Shown here piece after piece: positions 52,000 to 61,062 of a DNA stretch of 64,000 bases. The notes under the pieces are model-generated. The model did no database searches, had not been told where the DNA came from, and saw only the letters and a list, made by a program, of their open reading frames with translations. Position 1 is the first letter of the stretch. Each line of letters opens with the position of its first letter. The translations under genes were made by a program, and so were the position numbers. The stretch is from positions 310,001-374,000 of the forward strand of contig NZ_JABRWQ010000002.1 of the NCBI RefSeq assembly GCF_013249065.1. Reading direction: 5' to 3'. The DNA is from Winogradskyella litoriviva. Lineage in GTDB: Bacteria > Bacteroidota > Bacteroidia > Flavobacteriales > Flavobacteriaceae.

Positions 52000-52764
52000 C
52001 TAACGCTTCTTCCGCTTAGATGGACTTTCCTTAAGCTTTACATATATAAGTTTCTTATGGCCTCTGGAGTCTTCGCGTCGTTCTATTTCAAAATTACTGA
52101 TGGACTTAATTAAAGGGGTTAACTTTTGAAAACCATAATTACGAGAATCAAAATTAGGTTGTTTCTTTTGCAATAAACTTCCCACATCACCCAAAAAGGC
52201 CCAACCATCATCATCGGCTACATCATCTATAGTTGCAGAAATAAATCTAATTTCTTTTTGCGTTATTTTATCGTAATCGTTCTTAGCGGCTTTTTCAGTT
52301 TCAGTGGATTCAGATGCACTTTCAGAATCTTTATTTTTCAGAATTTCAATATAAATAAACTTATCACAAGCCACTATAAAAGGGTTTGGTGTTTTCTTCT
52401 CACCTATACCATAGACTTTCATACCTGCTTCACGCAAACGGGTGGCCAAACGTGTAAAATCACTATCACTAGAGACTAAGCAAAACCCATCGACCTTTTC
52501 TGAATATAATATATCCATAGCATCGATAATCATAGCCGAATCTGTAGCGTTTTTTCCTGTGGTATAACCGTATTGCTGAATGGGTGTTATGGCATTTTCT
52601 AACAACATATTTTTCCACTTAGACAAATGAGGCTTGGTCCAATCGCCATAAATTCGTTTAATGGTCGGATTGCCATACTTTGCAATTTCTTCCATCATTT
52701 CTTTTACATAAGCAGATGGAATGTTATCACCATCAATTAGTACTGCTAATTTTATATCTATCAC
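52000..52764 (-). CDS. NYN-domain protein with C-terminal OST-HTH/LOTUS domain
   Basis: 254 residues. The NYN/LabA-like (PIN-fold) domain has the acidic residues of an RNase site: IDGDNIP (Asp11, Asp13), TDSAM and SSDSDFTRLA. It is followed by a Ser/Glu linker and an OST-HTH (LOTUS) domain (about 170-240, DDGWAFLGDVGSLLQKKQ). Such proteins probably bind and cut RNA. The substrate is unknown. The tail (KLKESPSKRKKR) is strongly basic. Single gene. Confidence 0.9.
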   Translation of the reverse strand: MIDIKLAVLIDGDNIPSAYVKEMMEEIAKYGNPTIKRIYGDWTKPHLSKWKNMLLENAITPIQQYGYTTGKNATDSAMIIDAMDILYSEKVDGFCLVSSDSDFTRLATRLREAGMKVYGIGEKKTPNPFIVACDKFIYIEILKNKDSESASESTETEKAAKNDYDKITQKEIRFISATIDDVADDDGWAFLGDVGSLLQKKQPNFDSRNYGFQKLTPLIKSISNFEIERREDSRGHKKLIYVKLKESPSKRKKR

Positions 52765-52909
52765 GTTTATTTGTTTTTACAGGTTGTAGTATGATCATAA
52801 AGGTAATAGGTTTCCCTGAGAAACGGCTTTAATTTATGTGTTATCAGCAGAGAACCTTTTAGGTGGAAGCAGTTATAGTATGTCCAAGCACCTTGGCCAT
52901 AGCATACAA

Positions 52910-53317
52910 CTACACCTCAACTTTTTTCCATATCAACTCACTATTAAGCTGAAAGCTGCCAATGTAATCAAAATGGCAACTCGCCGGATCAATAATAGAC
53001 AAAAAGGGTTCTTCTTTTTTATCGTTATACAAATGATAGGTCTCTCCAATAAGAGGTTCAAAAGTATAACGCGCATTATACACCAATGTATTATACTCTA
53101 ATTCTAGCATCATCTTCTCGTAAGCTGCCTTTAGCTCTAAATACTTGGCTTTTATTTGTTTATTGGCTTTGTTTACGTTTCTAGATTTCCAAGATGAGTT
53201 ATCCGTTACCTGTATTGCTGGTGCACCAACATTAGTGGCATAGGGCTTTAAAGCCGCATCATAACGTTGTGTGTCTTGGTTAAACACCACCTGATCTGGT
53301 TTTTTCGCTTCAGACAT
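52910..53317 (-). CDS. DUF2452 family protein
   Basis: 135 residues. Recognised as DUF2452 by KPYATNVGAPAIQV near the N-terminus, a central helix (KQIKAKYLELKAAYEKM) and the C-terminal FEPLIGETYHLY, SIIDPASCHFDYIGSFQLNS. Cytoplasmic, of unknown function, widespread in Bacteroidota. A consensus promoter lies just upstream. Confidence 0.9.
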   Translation of the reverse strand: MSEAKKPDQVVFNQDTQRYDAALKPYATNVGAPAIQVTDNSSWKSRNVNKANKQIKAKYLELKAAYEKMMLELEYNTLVYNARYTFEPLIGETYHLYNDKKEEPFLSIIDPASCHFDYIGSFQLNSELIWKKVEV

Positions 53318-53334
53318 AAATTTCGCACTTTTTA

Positions 53335-53364
53335 CAAAGATAACTCGCCTTTAATGGCCACAAA
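53335..53364 (-). promoter_or_regulatory. Promoter of the DUF2452 gene
   Basis: The minus strand reads TTTG (53364-53361), then an 18-bp spacer, then TATCTTTG (53342-53335). The ATG is 17 bp downstream. Close to consensus. Confidence 0.7.
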
Positions 53365-53423
53365 AGTGAATTAACGTTCTTTTTTTTATTAACTTAGGCT
53401 ATTAAGTATAAATAACTACAACT

Positions 53424-53606
53424 TTGATTAAAAAAATAGGGCCGTTAAACCTCTTTATTCTAGCAGTATGTGTTTTAATAATTGTGGTGGCAGAATACAT
53501 GTTTTTAAGAGGTGACCAACTGCATGCGATTTTTATTGGACTTTGGGCACCAACGCTTTTAGGACTGGTAATCTTTATAAAACAGATATATAATGGAGGC
53601 CAATGA
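53424..53606 (+). CDS. Small membrane protein, 60 aa (TTG start)
   Basis: Two hydrophobic helices (PLNLFILAVCVLIIVVAEYM and IFIGLWAPTLLGLVIFIKQI) joined by a short polar turn. The frame opens with TTG at 53424, and no ATG allows the first helix. It overlaps the next small gene by 14 bp. Family not named, but the two-helix pattern with start and stop in place is convincing. Confidence 0.65.
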   Translation: MIKKIGPLNLFILAVCVLIIVVAEYMFLRGDQLHAIFIGLWAPTLLGLVIFIKQIYNGGQ

Positions 53607-53703
53607 AATCGTTTTAACATTCTCCGTAGTTGTTTCGGCTTGCGTTATTGTTTGGGCTGTTTTAGTAATACGGGCGTACAATAAAATTGGGCGAGAGGAT
53701 TAA
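53593..53703 (+). CDS. Small membrane protein, 36 aa
   Basis: Frame from ATG 53593 to TAA 53701-53703. One membrane helix (VLTFSVVVSACVIVWAVLVI) is followed by RAYNKIGRED. It starts inside the preceding small gene (14-bp overlap) in another frame, as translationally coupled pairs do. Together they look like a two-subunit small membrane complex, or respiratory-type accessory peptides. That role is inferred. Confidence 0.55.
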   Translation: MEANEIVLTFSVVVSACVIVWAVLVIRAYNKIGRED

Positions 53704-54242
53704 ACCAGCGTATATACTTAGGGCTACCCAAACCGTTTTGCTTAAAACGATGTGTATATAATCCCAACGCATCGCATACCCAGTACACAACTAAAGAAAC
53801 AGGGTCGAATTTCCATAGCTACCTAAGACTTAAAAACACAGCATAATCACTATCACAAAAGGCTATTTACCAGCATATTACAGTATTTTCTTTATCAACT
53901 ATTCATTTTTACGATATTTGTAATGCCCTTTCGGGTCAGACTTATAATTCTTCAAAAACACCCTTTATTTTTACGGTCATTTTAAAAAATTATTAGAAAA
54001 TTTAACATTTTTATACAAAATGCTTATTTTCAATTACTTACGTATTAATTTATTTTTTATATGTTTGACCCACAGCTATTTACAAAATTAAAGTTTTGCT
54101 GTTTATAATATCCGGAGTTATAAATAGAAATAGCGAATCCCCAAATACCTTATTTGTCCAGAACGAGTCTGGGCATACATTAACCAGATGTGCATGTACT
54201 CTAAAATGCCAAAAGTGCTGCACGTCCTAAATATTATTTATT
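53704..54242. other. 539-bp non-coding stretch before the 266-aa gene
   Basis: No convincing reading frame. It contains a weak promoter-like pair, TTTG at 54064 and TAAAGTTTTG at 54089 (one base too long for TAnnTTTG). A small hairpin, CCAGA/TCTGG, spans 54158-54172, in what would be the leader of the following gene. Confidence 0.5.
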
Positions 54243-55043
54243 ATGGCAAAGAATAATTCATTTATTAGACTAGAAGGAACACTTGATGGGTTAACCTTCT
54301 TCAGAAAAAACGGTGAGAATTTTGTAAAAACAAAAAGCCGTGTGAGTCGTAACCGTATTTTAAACGATCCAGCCTACAAACGAACGCGCGAAAACATGCA
54401 AGAGTTTGGTGGCGCAGCGCGCGCTAGTAAAGCCTTTAGAGAAAGTTTTGCCACCATTGCACGCCTAGTTAGTGATAGCTATGTAAGCGCGAGATTAACA
54501 GGTAAAATGCGAAGTATTATACCTAATGGTGTGGGCTTAAGAGGACAACGTACTATTAATTTGGTCGATAATTCCGAACCGTTTTTAGGACTCAACTTCA
54601 ATGTAAGCAAGCCTTTTGATAGACACTTTAATGCGCCTTCCGATGGACCTGTTATTACAGCGAGTCGTGATACCGTAAACTGGTCCTTAGCCGATTTTAA
54701 TACAGATACCTACGTACGTGCTCCAGAAGGGGCTTCTCACTTCAAATTGGCTTTAGCTGCTGGTTATGTGAGTAATTACGAATGGGTACCGGCTTTAAAA
54801 TCTTATGAGCCTGTAGAGGAAGTGCCTAACGGTATTGGTGCCGTAACCTATAGTGATGCTATTGCCTTAGGTGGCATGGTTGGCGCTGCTACGGATTTAA
54901 CGGTAGATCTAACCGCTTACGCACCAATCCCTGTTACAACAGCACTGTTTGCTAGTACAGCGATTGTATTCTACCAAATGGTGAATGGTGAGTTGTACGA
55001 ATTGGCTCAAGGCCATAGTATGAAGATTGCTGTTACTGGGTAA
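54243..55043 (+). CDS. Unrecognised 266-aa protein (MAKNNSFIRLEGTLDG type)
   Basis: 266 residues. The N-terminal third is basic and repetitive (SFIRLEGTLDGLTFFRKNGE, TKSRVSRNRI, YKRTRENMQEFGGAARASKA). The remainder is beta-rich with many Ala, Val and Thr (SHFKLALAAGYV, ATDLTVDLTAYAPIPVTTALF). I recall similar proteins in other Flavobacteriaceae, sometimes in several copies, but know no function. There is no signal peptide and no membrane helix. It is isolated by 539 bp upstream and 689 bp downstream and has its own strong terminator. A structural or DNA-binding role is possible but unsupported. Confidence 0.8.
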   Translation: MAKNNSFIRLEGTLDGLTFFRKNGENFVKTKSRVSRNRILNDPAYKRTRENMQEFGGAARASKAFRESFATIARLVSDSYVSARLTGKMRSIIPNGVGLRGQRTINLVDNSEPFLGLNFNVSKPFDRHFNAPSDGPVITASRDTVNWSLADFNTDTYVRAPEGASHFKLALAAGYVSNYEWVPALKSYEPVEEVPNGIGAVTYSDAIALGGMVGAATDLTVDLTAYAPIPVTTALFASTAIVFYQMVNGELYELAQGHSMKIAVTG

Positions 55044-55092
55044 TACCCAATTAGGAGCTAAAGGCTAAAGACCTATAGCTAATACCCAAAAT

Positions 55093-55125
55093 ATCCCGTA
55101 TGGTTATACTGTACGGGATTTTTTT
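55093..55125 (+). terminator. Terminator of the 266-aa gene
   Basis: ATCCCGTA (55093-55100), an 11-nt loop, TACGGGAT (55112-55119), then a T-run. It lies 50 bp after the stop. Confidence 0.85.
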
Positions 55126-55732
55126 ATGCGTCATACAATCAGCTATGGCTTAATTATACAACTAACAAAAAATCAAAACAAAGGCTTACAAAACTGTTAA
55201 AGCGCTTATCGCTAATACAAGTAAATTTAGAGGGCTAAAATTTAGCACAAGTAACACAGCCTATAGAAGTTTAGGCTCAAATAACACCTCCTTAAATGAG
55301 GTCTTGATATGTTTAGATAAACATAAACGTATCTTCATCCTTAGGTAAAGCTCTAGTAATGCGTCTGGCATTGCTAACGTCTTCTTTTAACACCTCGTTT
55401 TTAGGCGCTACTGGTTTAGGCTTTAAAATAAAATCCATTAAGTGTTGTATCGGTTTCATAGCACAGAAAATTTGTTATACTAAATATACGCACTAAAACC
55501 GATTTTAGATGTCAATAAGTAACACAAATCAGCTAATAATCATAGAATTAGCAATTTTTTAACACTGTGGTAGTGTTGTGGTAAAATTGACAGATTATAA
55601 ATCTAAATAAATTTTAGAAACGAATTAATAAAGAGATACATTTATAAGACTGCGCAGAAACTTTTATTATTGGTGATAACCAAAAAGGGACGAGAATCAA
55701 ATCATTAAAAGCTAATAAAGGTTCTTATTGTA
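55126..55732. other. 607-bp stretch between terminator and hsdR stop
   Basis: Mostly without genes. The only candidate frame is the 48-codon one at 55313-55459 on the minus strand. A short hairpin, ACCTC/GAGGT, lies near 55284-55300. The rest (55460-55732) shows nothing I can support. Confidence 0.5.
55313..55459 (-). CDS. Possible 48-aa peptide
   Basis: ATG 55459 to TAA 55315-55313. The peptide begins MKPIQHLMDFILKPKPVAPK and continues with a charged helix (NEVLKEDVSNARRITRAL) and an acidic end (PKDEDTFMFI). The composition is protein-like, but there is no family match and no clear promoter. Confidence 0.35.
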   Translation of the reverse strand: MKPIQHLMDFILKPKPVAPKNEVLKEDVSNARRITRALPKDEDTFMFI

Positions 55733-58700
55733 TTATGCCTTCGCAAAAAACGCTGCCAAGTTCTCACTCTGCGCCAAAACCTTATCTGCTTCCATTTTTG
55801 CAACATCTGGTGGATACCCATAACGCATTAGAATCTTCTTAACGGTTAGTCTTAATTTTGCTCTAACATCGTCACGTTTACTCCAATCTACAGTGGCATT
55901 ATTTCTAACCACATCTACAATGGTATGGATGAGCTCTTTCATCTTATCATCATCTAGAAAACTAGTAGATTCATTTTGCGATAACACAGAATAGAACGCA
56001 TATTCTTCTGGTGTTAAACCTAGATCAACACTCTTTTTATCTTCTAAACGCATGTCTTTGGCTATTGCTGAAAGCTCTGCTAGTACTTGTGCCGAATCGA
56101 TTTGATTGTTATGATAACGCTTAACAACAGACTCTAACATTTCTGAAAAGCGTTTGCCTTGGGCTATGTTTTTTGTTTTACGCACTCTTACCTCATCGGC
56201 CAACAACTTTTTAAGTAACTCAAACGCAACATTTTTTTGTTGCATGTTTTTGACCTCCAACAAAAACTCATCGGATAAAATACCTACAGATGGTGCTTTA
56301 ATTCCTGCGGCTTCAAACACATCTATAACACCTTCGCTAGACAACGCATCATCTACAATTTGTTTGATTGCTGTTTCTACTTCATAATCTGATTTTGTAC
56401 TATTGCCTGTAAACTTATTAATACGTGCTTTTACTGCTTGAAAAAACGCCACTTCATCTTTGATGTTATCGGCTTGCGGACTAGGAATAGACATAGCAAA
56501 CAACTTAGAAAGTAGCGTTACTTCTTTTATAAATCTGTTTTTTACATCTTCTGTTTGTAATACAAAGTTTTGCGCACCTAATAAAATTTGAAGCTTGGTA
56601 TTGGTGTCTGCTTTAAAATAAGATTGGTAATCATAGCCATGCAAAATTTGTTCTACGACTTCAAACTTTTCTAACATGCCTGCAATGGCTTCTTTTATAT
56701 CTACTATAGGTGTGCCTTCGCCTCCACTTTGTAAATAGGTTGCCATAGCGTTACGTAAATCTTGACCTATACCAATATAATCCACTATTAATCCACCTGG
56801 TTTGTCTTTGTATACACGGTTTACACGCGCAATGGCTTGCATTAAATTAGCACCTTGCATCTTTTTATCAATATACATGGTGTGCAGATTTGGTGCATCA
56901 AAACCTGTGAGCCACATGTCTCTTACAATTACCATTTGTAAAGGATCGTTCGGGTCTTTTATACGTGCTGCTAACACTTTTCGTTGTGCTTTTGTAGTGT
57001 GATGCGGTTGCAGTATGGCTTCATCATCACTAGTACTTGTCATAATGACTTTTATAGCGCCTTTATCTAAATCATCATGATGCCAATCTGGCCTCAAGGC
57101 TATAATCTCGTTATAGAGTTTGGCGCAAATTTTACGACTCATACTCACAATCATGGCTTTGCCTTCAAACACTTGTTGTCGTGCTTCAAAATGTGATACT
57201 AAGTCTGTTGCAATGTCTTTTAATCTATCGTCTTTACCTATAATTTTTTCTATAGCTGCACTTTTGGTTTTTGCTTTTTCTATTTGCTCTTCGCTTGCGC
57301 CTTCAATAGCATCTATTTGTGCATCTATAGATTTGGTAACTTCTTCGTTGAGTTTAATTTTTACCAAACGTGACTCATAACTAATAGGCACCGTTGCGCC
57401 ATCATCTACCGCTTGTTTAATATCGTACACATCTATGTACTCTCCAAAAACGGCTGGTGTAGATTTATCTTCTTTTTCAATGGGTGTTCCTGTAAAACCT
57501 ATATACGAAGCATTAGGTAAGGCATCGCGTAAATATTTAGCGTTACCATATCTAATTTCCGAACCTTCTTCTACATCTACAACGCGTGCTTTAAAACCAT
57601 ACTGACTTCTATGTGCTTCGTCTGCAACTACAACTATGTTTGTACGTTCAGATAATGTATCAAACACATTACCTTCTTCTGGTGAGAATTTTTGAATGGT
57701 TGTAAATATTACGCCTCCACCAGACACATTTAATAGTTCTTTTATGTGGTCTCTACTTTGTGCTTGTACAGGTGTTTGCCTTAGTAATTCTTTACAGTTT
57801 CCAAAGGTTGCAAAGAGTTGGTCGTCTAAATCGTTACGGTCTGTTAACACCACAATGGTTGGGTTTTCCATTTGAGTGTGCGTTACTATTTGCCCTGAGT
57901 AAAACACCATAGATAAGGACTTACCAGAACCTTGGGTATGCCAAACGACACCTACTTTACGATCACCTTCTTTACTATCTGTAGCTCTAATAGTTTGCGC
58001 TACTGCTTTTTGTACGGCGTAATATTGATGGTAAGCCGCAACTTTTTTAATTTTAATTTGAAAAATTAAACCTGTCTTCTCATCTTTTTTTTCTTCTTGC
58101 TCAAAAACGGTACAGTAGCGAATTAACTCTACTACCGTTTTTTTGTTAAGCATGTACTCGGTTAGAATTTGTAATTCTGTTCTTGGGTCGTTGTCTGTTT
58201 TTATTGGCGCTTTCCAAGATAAAAATCGAGAAAAAGGTGCCGATACACTAGAGGTTTTGGCGTCTATACCATCGCTAATTACACAAATGCTATTGTAATA
58301 AAAAATACTTGGTACAGCGGTTTTATAGTTTTGTATTTGCCTGTAGGCTTTTTTAACCGTTGCGTTCTCGTCTGTTGCATTTTTTAGCTCAACAAATACT
58401 AAAGGCAAACCGTTGATATAGATGACTACATCAAAGCGTTTTTCGTTGTTATTTTCTTTAACTACTAATTGATTAACTACCCAAAATTGGTTGTTTTGTG
58501 GCTGAGCCACATCTAATAATTTTACATTAATCCCTTTTGTTCTACCGTCTTTGTGATACTCAACGGTAACACCATTCGTTAACATAGTATGGAAACGCTC
58601 ATTGTTTTCCATAAGGTCTTGTGTCCCTAGATTAACAATCTTATTGTAAGCTTCAACGCGTGCCGATTCTGGTACCTCTGGATTTAATTGTTGCAACGCA

Positions 58701-58852
58701 TTTTTTAATTGTTGCTCTAACAAGACAGACTCAAAACCTTCCCGTTGTGGGTTATCGCTATAAGGTGCAATGTCTGGACCATAAAAATACGTGTATCCTT
58801 GACCAACTAATTGGTCTATAAAAGCTTGTTCTATCTTGTCTTCATTAAGCAT
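55733..58852 (-). CDS. hsdR: Type I restriction enzyme, R subunit
   Basis: 1039 residues. The N-terminal nuclease domain has the PD-(D/E)XK core RFDVVIYINGLPLVFVELKN (Asp141, Glu155, Lys157). The translocase has Walker A (WHTQGSGKS, about 305-313), DEAH (VVADEAHRSQYG), the GFTGTPI motif III and a complete second RecA domain (RVNRVYKDKPGG). It cuts DNA at random after translocation when the target site is unmodified. Its start overlaps the PDDEXK_4 gene by 8 bp, so the whole hsd operon is co-translated. All motifs are intact. Confidence 0.96.
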   Translation of the reverse strand: MLNEDKIEQAFIDQLVGQGYTYFYGPDIAPYSDNPQREGFESVLLEQQLKNALQQLNPEVPESARVEAYNKIVNLGTQDLMENNERFHTMLTNGVTVEYHKDGRTKGINVKLLDVAQPQNNQFWVVNQLVVKENNNEKRFDVVIYINGLPLVFVELKNATDENATVKKAYRQIQNYKTAVPSIFYYNSICVISDGIDAKTSSVSAPFSRFLSWKAPIKTDNDPRTELQILTEYMLNKKTVVELIRYCTVFEQEEKKDEKTGLIFQIKIKKVAAYHQYYAVQKAVAQTIRATDSKEGDRKVGVVWHTQGSGKSLSMVFYSGQIVTHTQMENPTIVVLTDRNDLDDQLFATFGNCKELLRQTPVQAQSRDHIKELLNVSGGGVIFTTIQKFSPEEGNVFDTLSERTNIVVVADEAHRSQYGFKARVVDVEEGSEIRYGNAKYLRDALPNASYIGFTGTPIEKEDKSTPAVFGEYIDVYDIKQAVDDGATVPISYESRLVKIKLNEEVTKSIDAQIDAIEGASEEQIEKAKTKSAAIEKIIGKDDRLKDIATDLVSHFEARQQVFEGKAMIVSMSRKICAKLYNEIIALRPDWHHDDLDKGAIKVIMTSTSDDEAILQPHHTTKAQRKVLAARIKDPNDPLQMVIVRDMWLTGFDAPNLHTMYIDKKMQGANLMQAIARVNRVYKDKPGGLIVDYIGIGQDLRNAMATYLQSGGEGTPIVDIKEAIAGMLEKFEVVEQILHGYDYQSYFKADTNTKLQILLGAQNFVLQTEDVKNRFIKEVTLLSKLFAMSIPSPQADNIKDEVAFFQAVKARINKFTGNSTKSDYEVETAIKQIVDDALSSEGVIDVFEAAGIKAPSVGILSDEFLLEVKNMQQKNVAFELLKKLLADEVRVRKTKNIAQGKRFSEMLESVVKRYHNNQIDSAQVLAELSAIAKDMRLEDKKSVDLGLTPEEYAFYSVLSQNESTSFLDDDKMKELIHTIVDVVRNNATVDWSKRDDVRAKLRLTVKKILMRYGYPPDVAKMEADKVLAQSENLAAFFAKA

Positions 58853-59897
58853 CTTTATATTCTTGTGTGAATTTTTGACTAATTGATTTAATTTTCTTCA
58901 ATAACAAGACTACATCTTTATAACACATGTTATGGTCTATATCTTTAATCTCAACCAATTTTATTGTCTTTTTTGCAGGTTTAAAATGTGCTTTTTTATG
59001 TACTATATTTTCATTGTCTAAATATGGTTTAAAAGCGCCATAGATTTTATTTCTGTTTTTATTATTTTTCTGCTCAATATCCTTCAAACCAATACGGTAA
59101 CTTATTATTATTCTACCTCGAGAAAATTGCACATCGGAATAAATTTCTAAATTTAGAAGCTTACCACTCTCTACATCCCTAATCGAAAACTTACTTCCTC
59201 CATACCAAAAAGCCAATAAAGCTTCTCTTTTATTACCTACAGAACCCCAACCTGCATTAAAATGATTTTTGTATTCATGAAAAAAGCGTGAGCACGTCCA
59301 CCAATTCCAATCTTTTAAAGGTGCTGTTACATATGCATTTGCATCCTCATCTGCATTGTCATACTCCTTTTCTTTTTCCAGAATATAGCCATGATATTGC
59401 GTCAATACATCATTACTAATTTGAGCTACATTATCTTTCTTTAATACCTTTAGTAAATCTTTTACAGTATAATGATGATATTTATTTTCTTTAACACGTG
59501 TTAAATTAACCTGATAACCTGTTTTAAAATAAATTGGTACAATTATAGTTTCACTATTAAGTTCTTTTACTTTATTAACATAGCGAGCTAATTGATTATT
59601 ATGCTCTATGGTATGTACTTTATCTTCAATTATAACACCATAACTTTTGCTATCCATTATAAAACTAACAAACACATCTATTTTATGAAATTGTGTTTTA
59701 ATTTTTAAATCTGAGATTTCATTAAGTTGTATGCTTTGTTTTGTTAACAAAGATTCTAAAAACTTTAAGCTTAATTGATGTAATGGCTCGTTTACTGCTT
59801 TGTATTTGGCATCTGACCAAGATAAAAGCCAAGCTATAAAAGCATCTTGACTTAATTCGCTTGTTGCATAATTAAATATATTGGGTTGATTTGGCAT
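58845..59897 (-). CDS. PDDEXK_4-type nuclease inside the hsd operon
   Basis: 350 residues from ATG 59897. The family pattern is NIFNYATSELSQDAFIAWLL at the start, then the nuclease core KIDVFVSF...YGVIIEDKVHT (Asp near 80, Glu-x-Lys-type EDK near 100) and NQLARYVNKV. The C-terminal half is a separate domain with WNWWTCSRFFHEY and FWYGGSKFSI. It is not a normal type I subunit. It sits 4 bp after the hsdS stop and overlaps hsdR by 8 bp. It may be an added defence nuclease or a modulator of the restriction enzyme. An upstream start at 59936 would overlap hsdS and is not preferred. Confidence 0.82.
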   Translation of the reverse strand: MPNQPNIFNYATSELSQDAFIAWLLSWSDAKYKAVNEPLHQLSLKFLESLLTKQSIQLNEISDLKIKTQFHKIDVFVSFIMDSKSYGVIIEDKVHTIEHNNQLARYVNKVKELNSETIIVPIYFKTGYQVNLTRVKENKYHHYTVKDLLKVLKKDNVAQISNDVLTQYHGYILEKEKEYDNADEDANAYVTAPLKDWNWWTCSRFFHEYKNHFNAGWGSVGNKREALLAFWYGGSKFSIRDVESGKLLNLEIYSDVQFSRGRIIISYRIGLKDIEQKNNKNRNKIYGAFKPYLDNENIVHKKAHFKPAKKTIKLVEIKDIDHNMCYKDVVLLLKKIKSISQKFTQEYKDA

Positions 59898-59901
59898 ATT
59901 T

Positions 59902-61062
59902 TCACTTTTTAAACCCATTAACCCGTATCTCACCACGCATTAACTTAGGTAATAAAGCATCTCTAGTTTGGGTTAAGGTTTGGATTTGTTTGTTGTTTGA
60001 AGTTATCTTGATTGTTAGTTTATCAACAACTTTATCAAATTGTTGTATTAAGTCTAATACAGGAATAACTACAGGCATTGAAAGTAAATGTGGAACTTTG
60101 ATACTAGGCTGTACTGAACTTATATCTAAATTTATTATTAACTTTTGATTTCTTTTCAATAATTCATACAAGAAATTTCCCGATGTATTACTTCTTAAAG
60201 CAACTATATTTTGAGCAACGGTAATTTTTTCGTCAAAAACTTGAGCTAACTGTCCAATACTTCCTACTGTAGATAATAAAATATCTCCATTTATTGGATG
60301 CCCTTTTCTAAACCAATTTTGATAAGTTTTCTCATCAACGAACTTTTTACCAACACTTAAATTTATATTTCTATCATCACCAGTAATAGAGTTAACTTCT
60401 ATTAAAGGATGGCTATCAATACTTTCATCTACCAAAGGAGGTGTCTTTCCTCTATTATCAATTACAAATTCTACTAAATCATTAATTTCACCAACACTCC
60501 AACCATCTGGCAACTCATCACCAATTTGGTATTTACCAAACCACTCCTTAAAAATAGTTTGTGCGGTTTGTTCTAAGGTTTGGTTTTGTGCGCGTAGGTT
60601 TTCTATTTTATCATCAAAAGCGGTTAAGACGTTGGCTATGGCTTTTTGTTCTTGGATGTTTGATGGTATTTTAATTGATAAGGGATGAATATGATTTCTG
60701 TTTAAAGTAGGAACTCCTGAACCAGAATTATACCTTTCAAAAGGAAAAATCTTCAATAAATAATAAATAAACTTAACATTGTTAGAATAAAATTCTTTAA
60801 TCCAAAGCGTTGTATTTAATGGCCAAAAATCTTTATCAACATAAAAAACATTTCCTAGGGAACCACTTCTACCTGTAACAATCCCAGGTGCTTTCACTTT
60901 AAATTCTTTATGTGTTTCATCCTGTCCGTTTGAAACCATTAAAGGATAATCTCCTTTTTCCCTATCTTTCTTTGGCAAATCAAAACCTCTTTGAAAAAAC
61001 GCAACTTCTCCTAAAGTAGTTTCCTTCCAACCATTAGGTAATATATCATCTACACTACTCAT
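59902..61062 (-). CDS. hsdS: Type I restriction-modification specificity subunit
   Basis: 386 residues with two target-recognition domains. TRD1 starts at LPNGWKETTLGEVAFFQRGFD and ends before the first spacer helix (QEQKAIANVLTAFDDKIENL). TRD2 starts at LPDGWSVGEINDLVEFVID and ends before the second helix (QQFDKVVDKLTIKI). The two spacer helices set the gap in the bipartite target. The target sequence cannot be predicted. It overlaps hsdM by 4 bp (ATGA, 61059-61062). Confidence 0.95.
   Translation of the reverse strand: MSSVDDILPNGWKETTLGEVAFFQRGFDLPKKDREKGDYPLMVSNGQDETHKEFKVKAPGIVTGRSGSLGNVFYVDKDFWPLNTTLWIKEFYSNNVKFIYYLLKIFPFERYNSGSGVPTLNRNHIHPLSIKIPSNIQEQKAIANVLTAFDDKIENLRAQNQTLEQTAQTIFKEWFGKYQIGDELPDGWSVGEINDLVEFVIDNRGKTPPLVDESIDSHPLIEVNSITGDDRNINLSVGKKFVDEKTYQNWFRKGHPINGDILLSTVGSIGQLAQVFDEKITVAQNIVALRSNTSGNFLYELLKRNQKLIINLDISSVQPSIKVPHLLSMPVVIPVLDLIQQFDKVVDKLTIKITSNNKQIQTLTQTRDALLPKLMRGEIRVNGFKK

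Noticed and set aside
53402..53620. Minus-strand frame of 72 codons
   Set aside because: It is antisense to the better supported two-helix membrane protein at 53424-53606.
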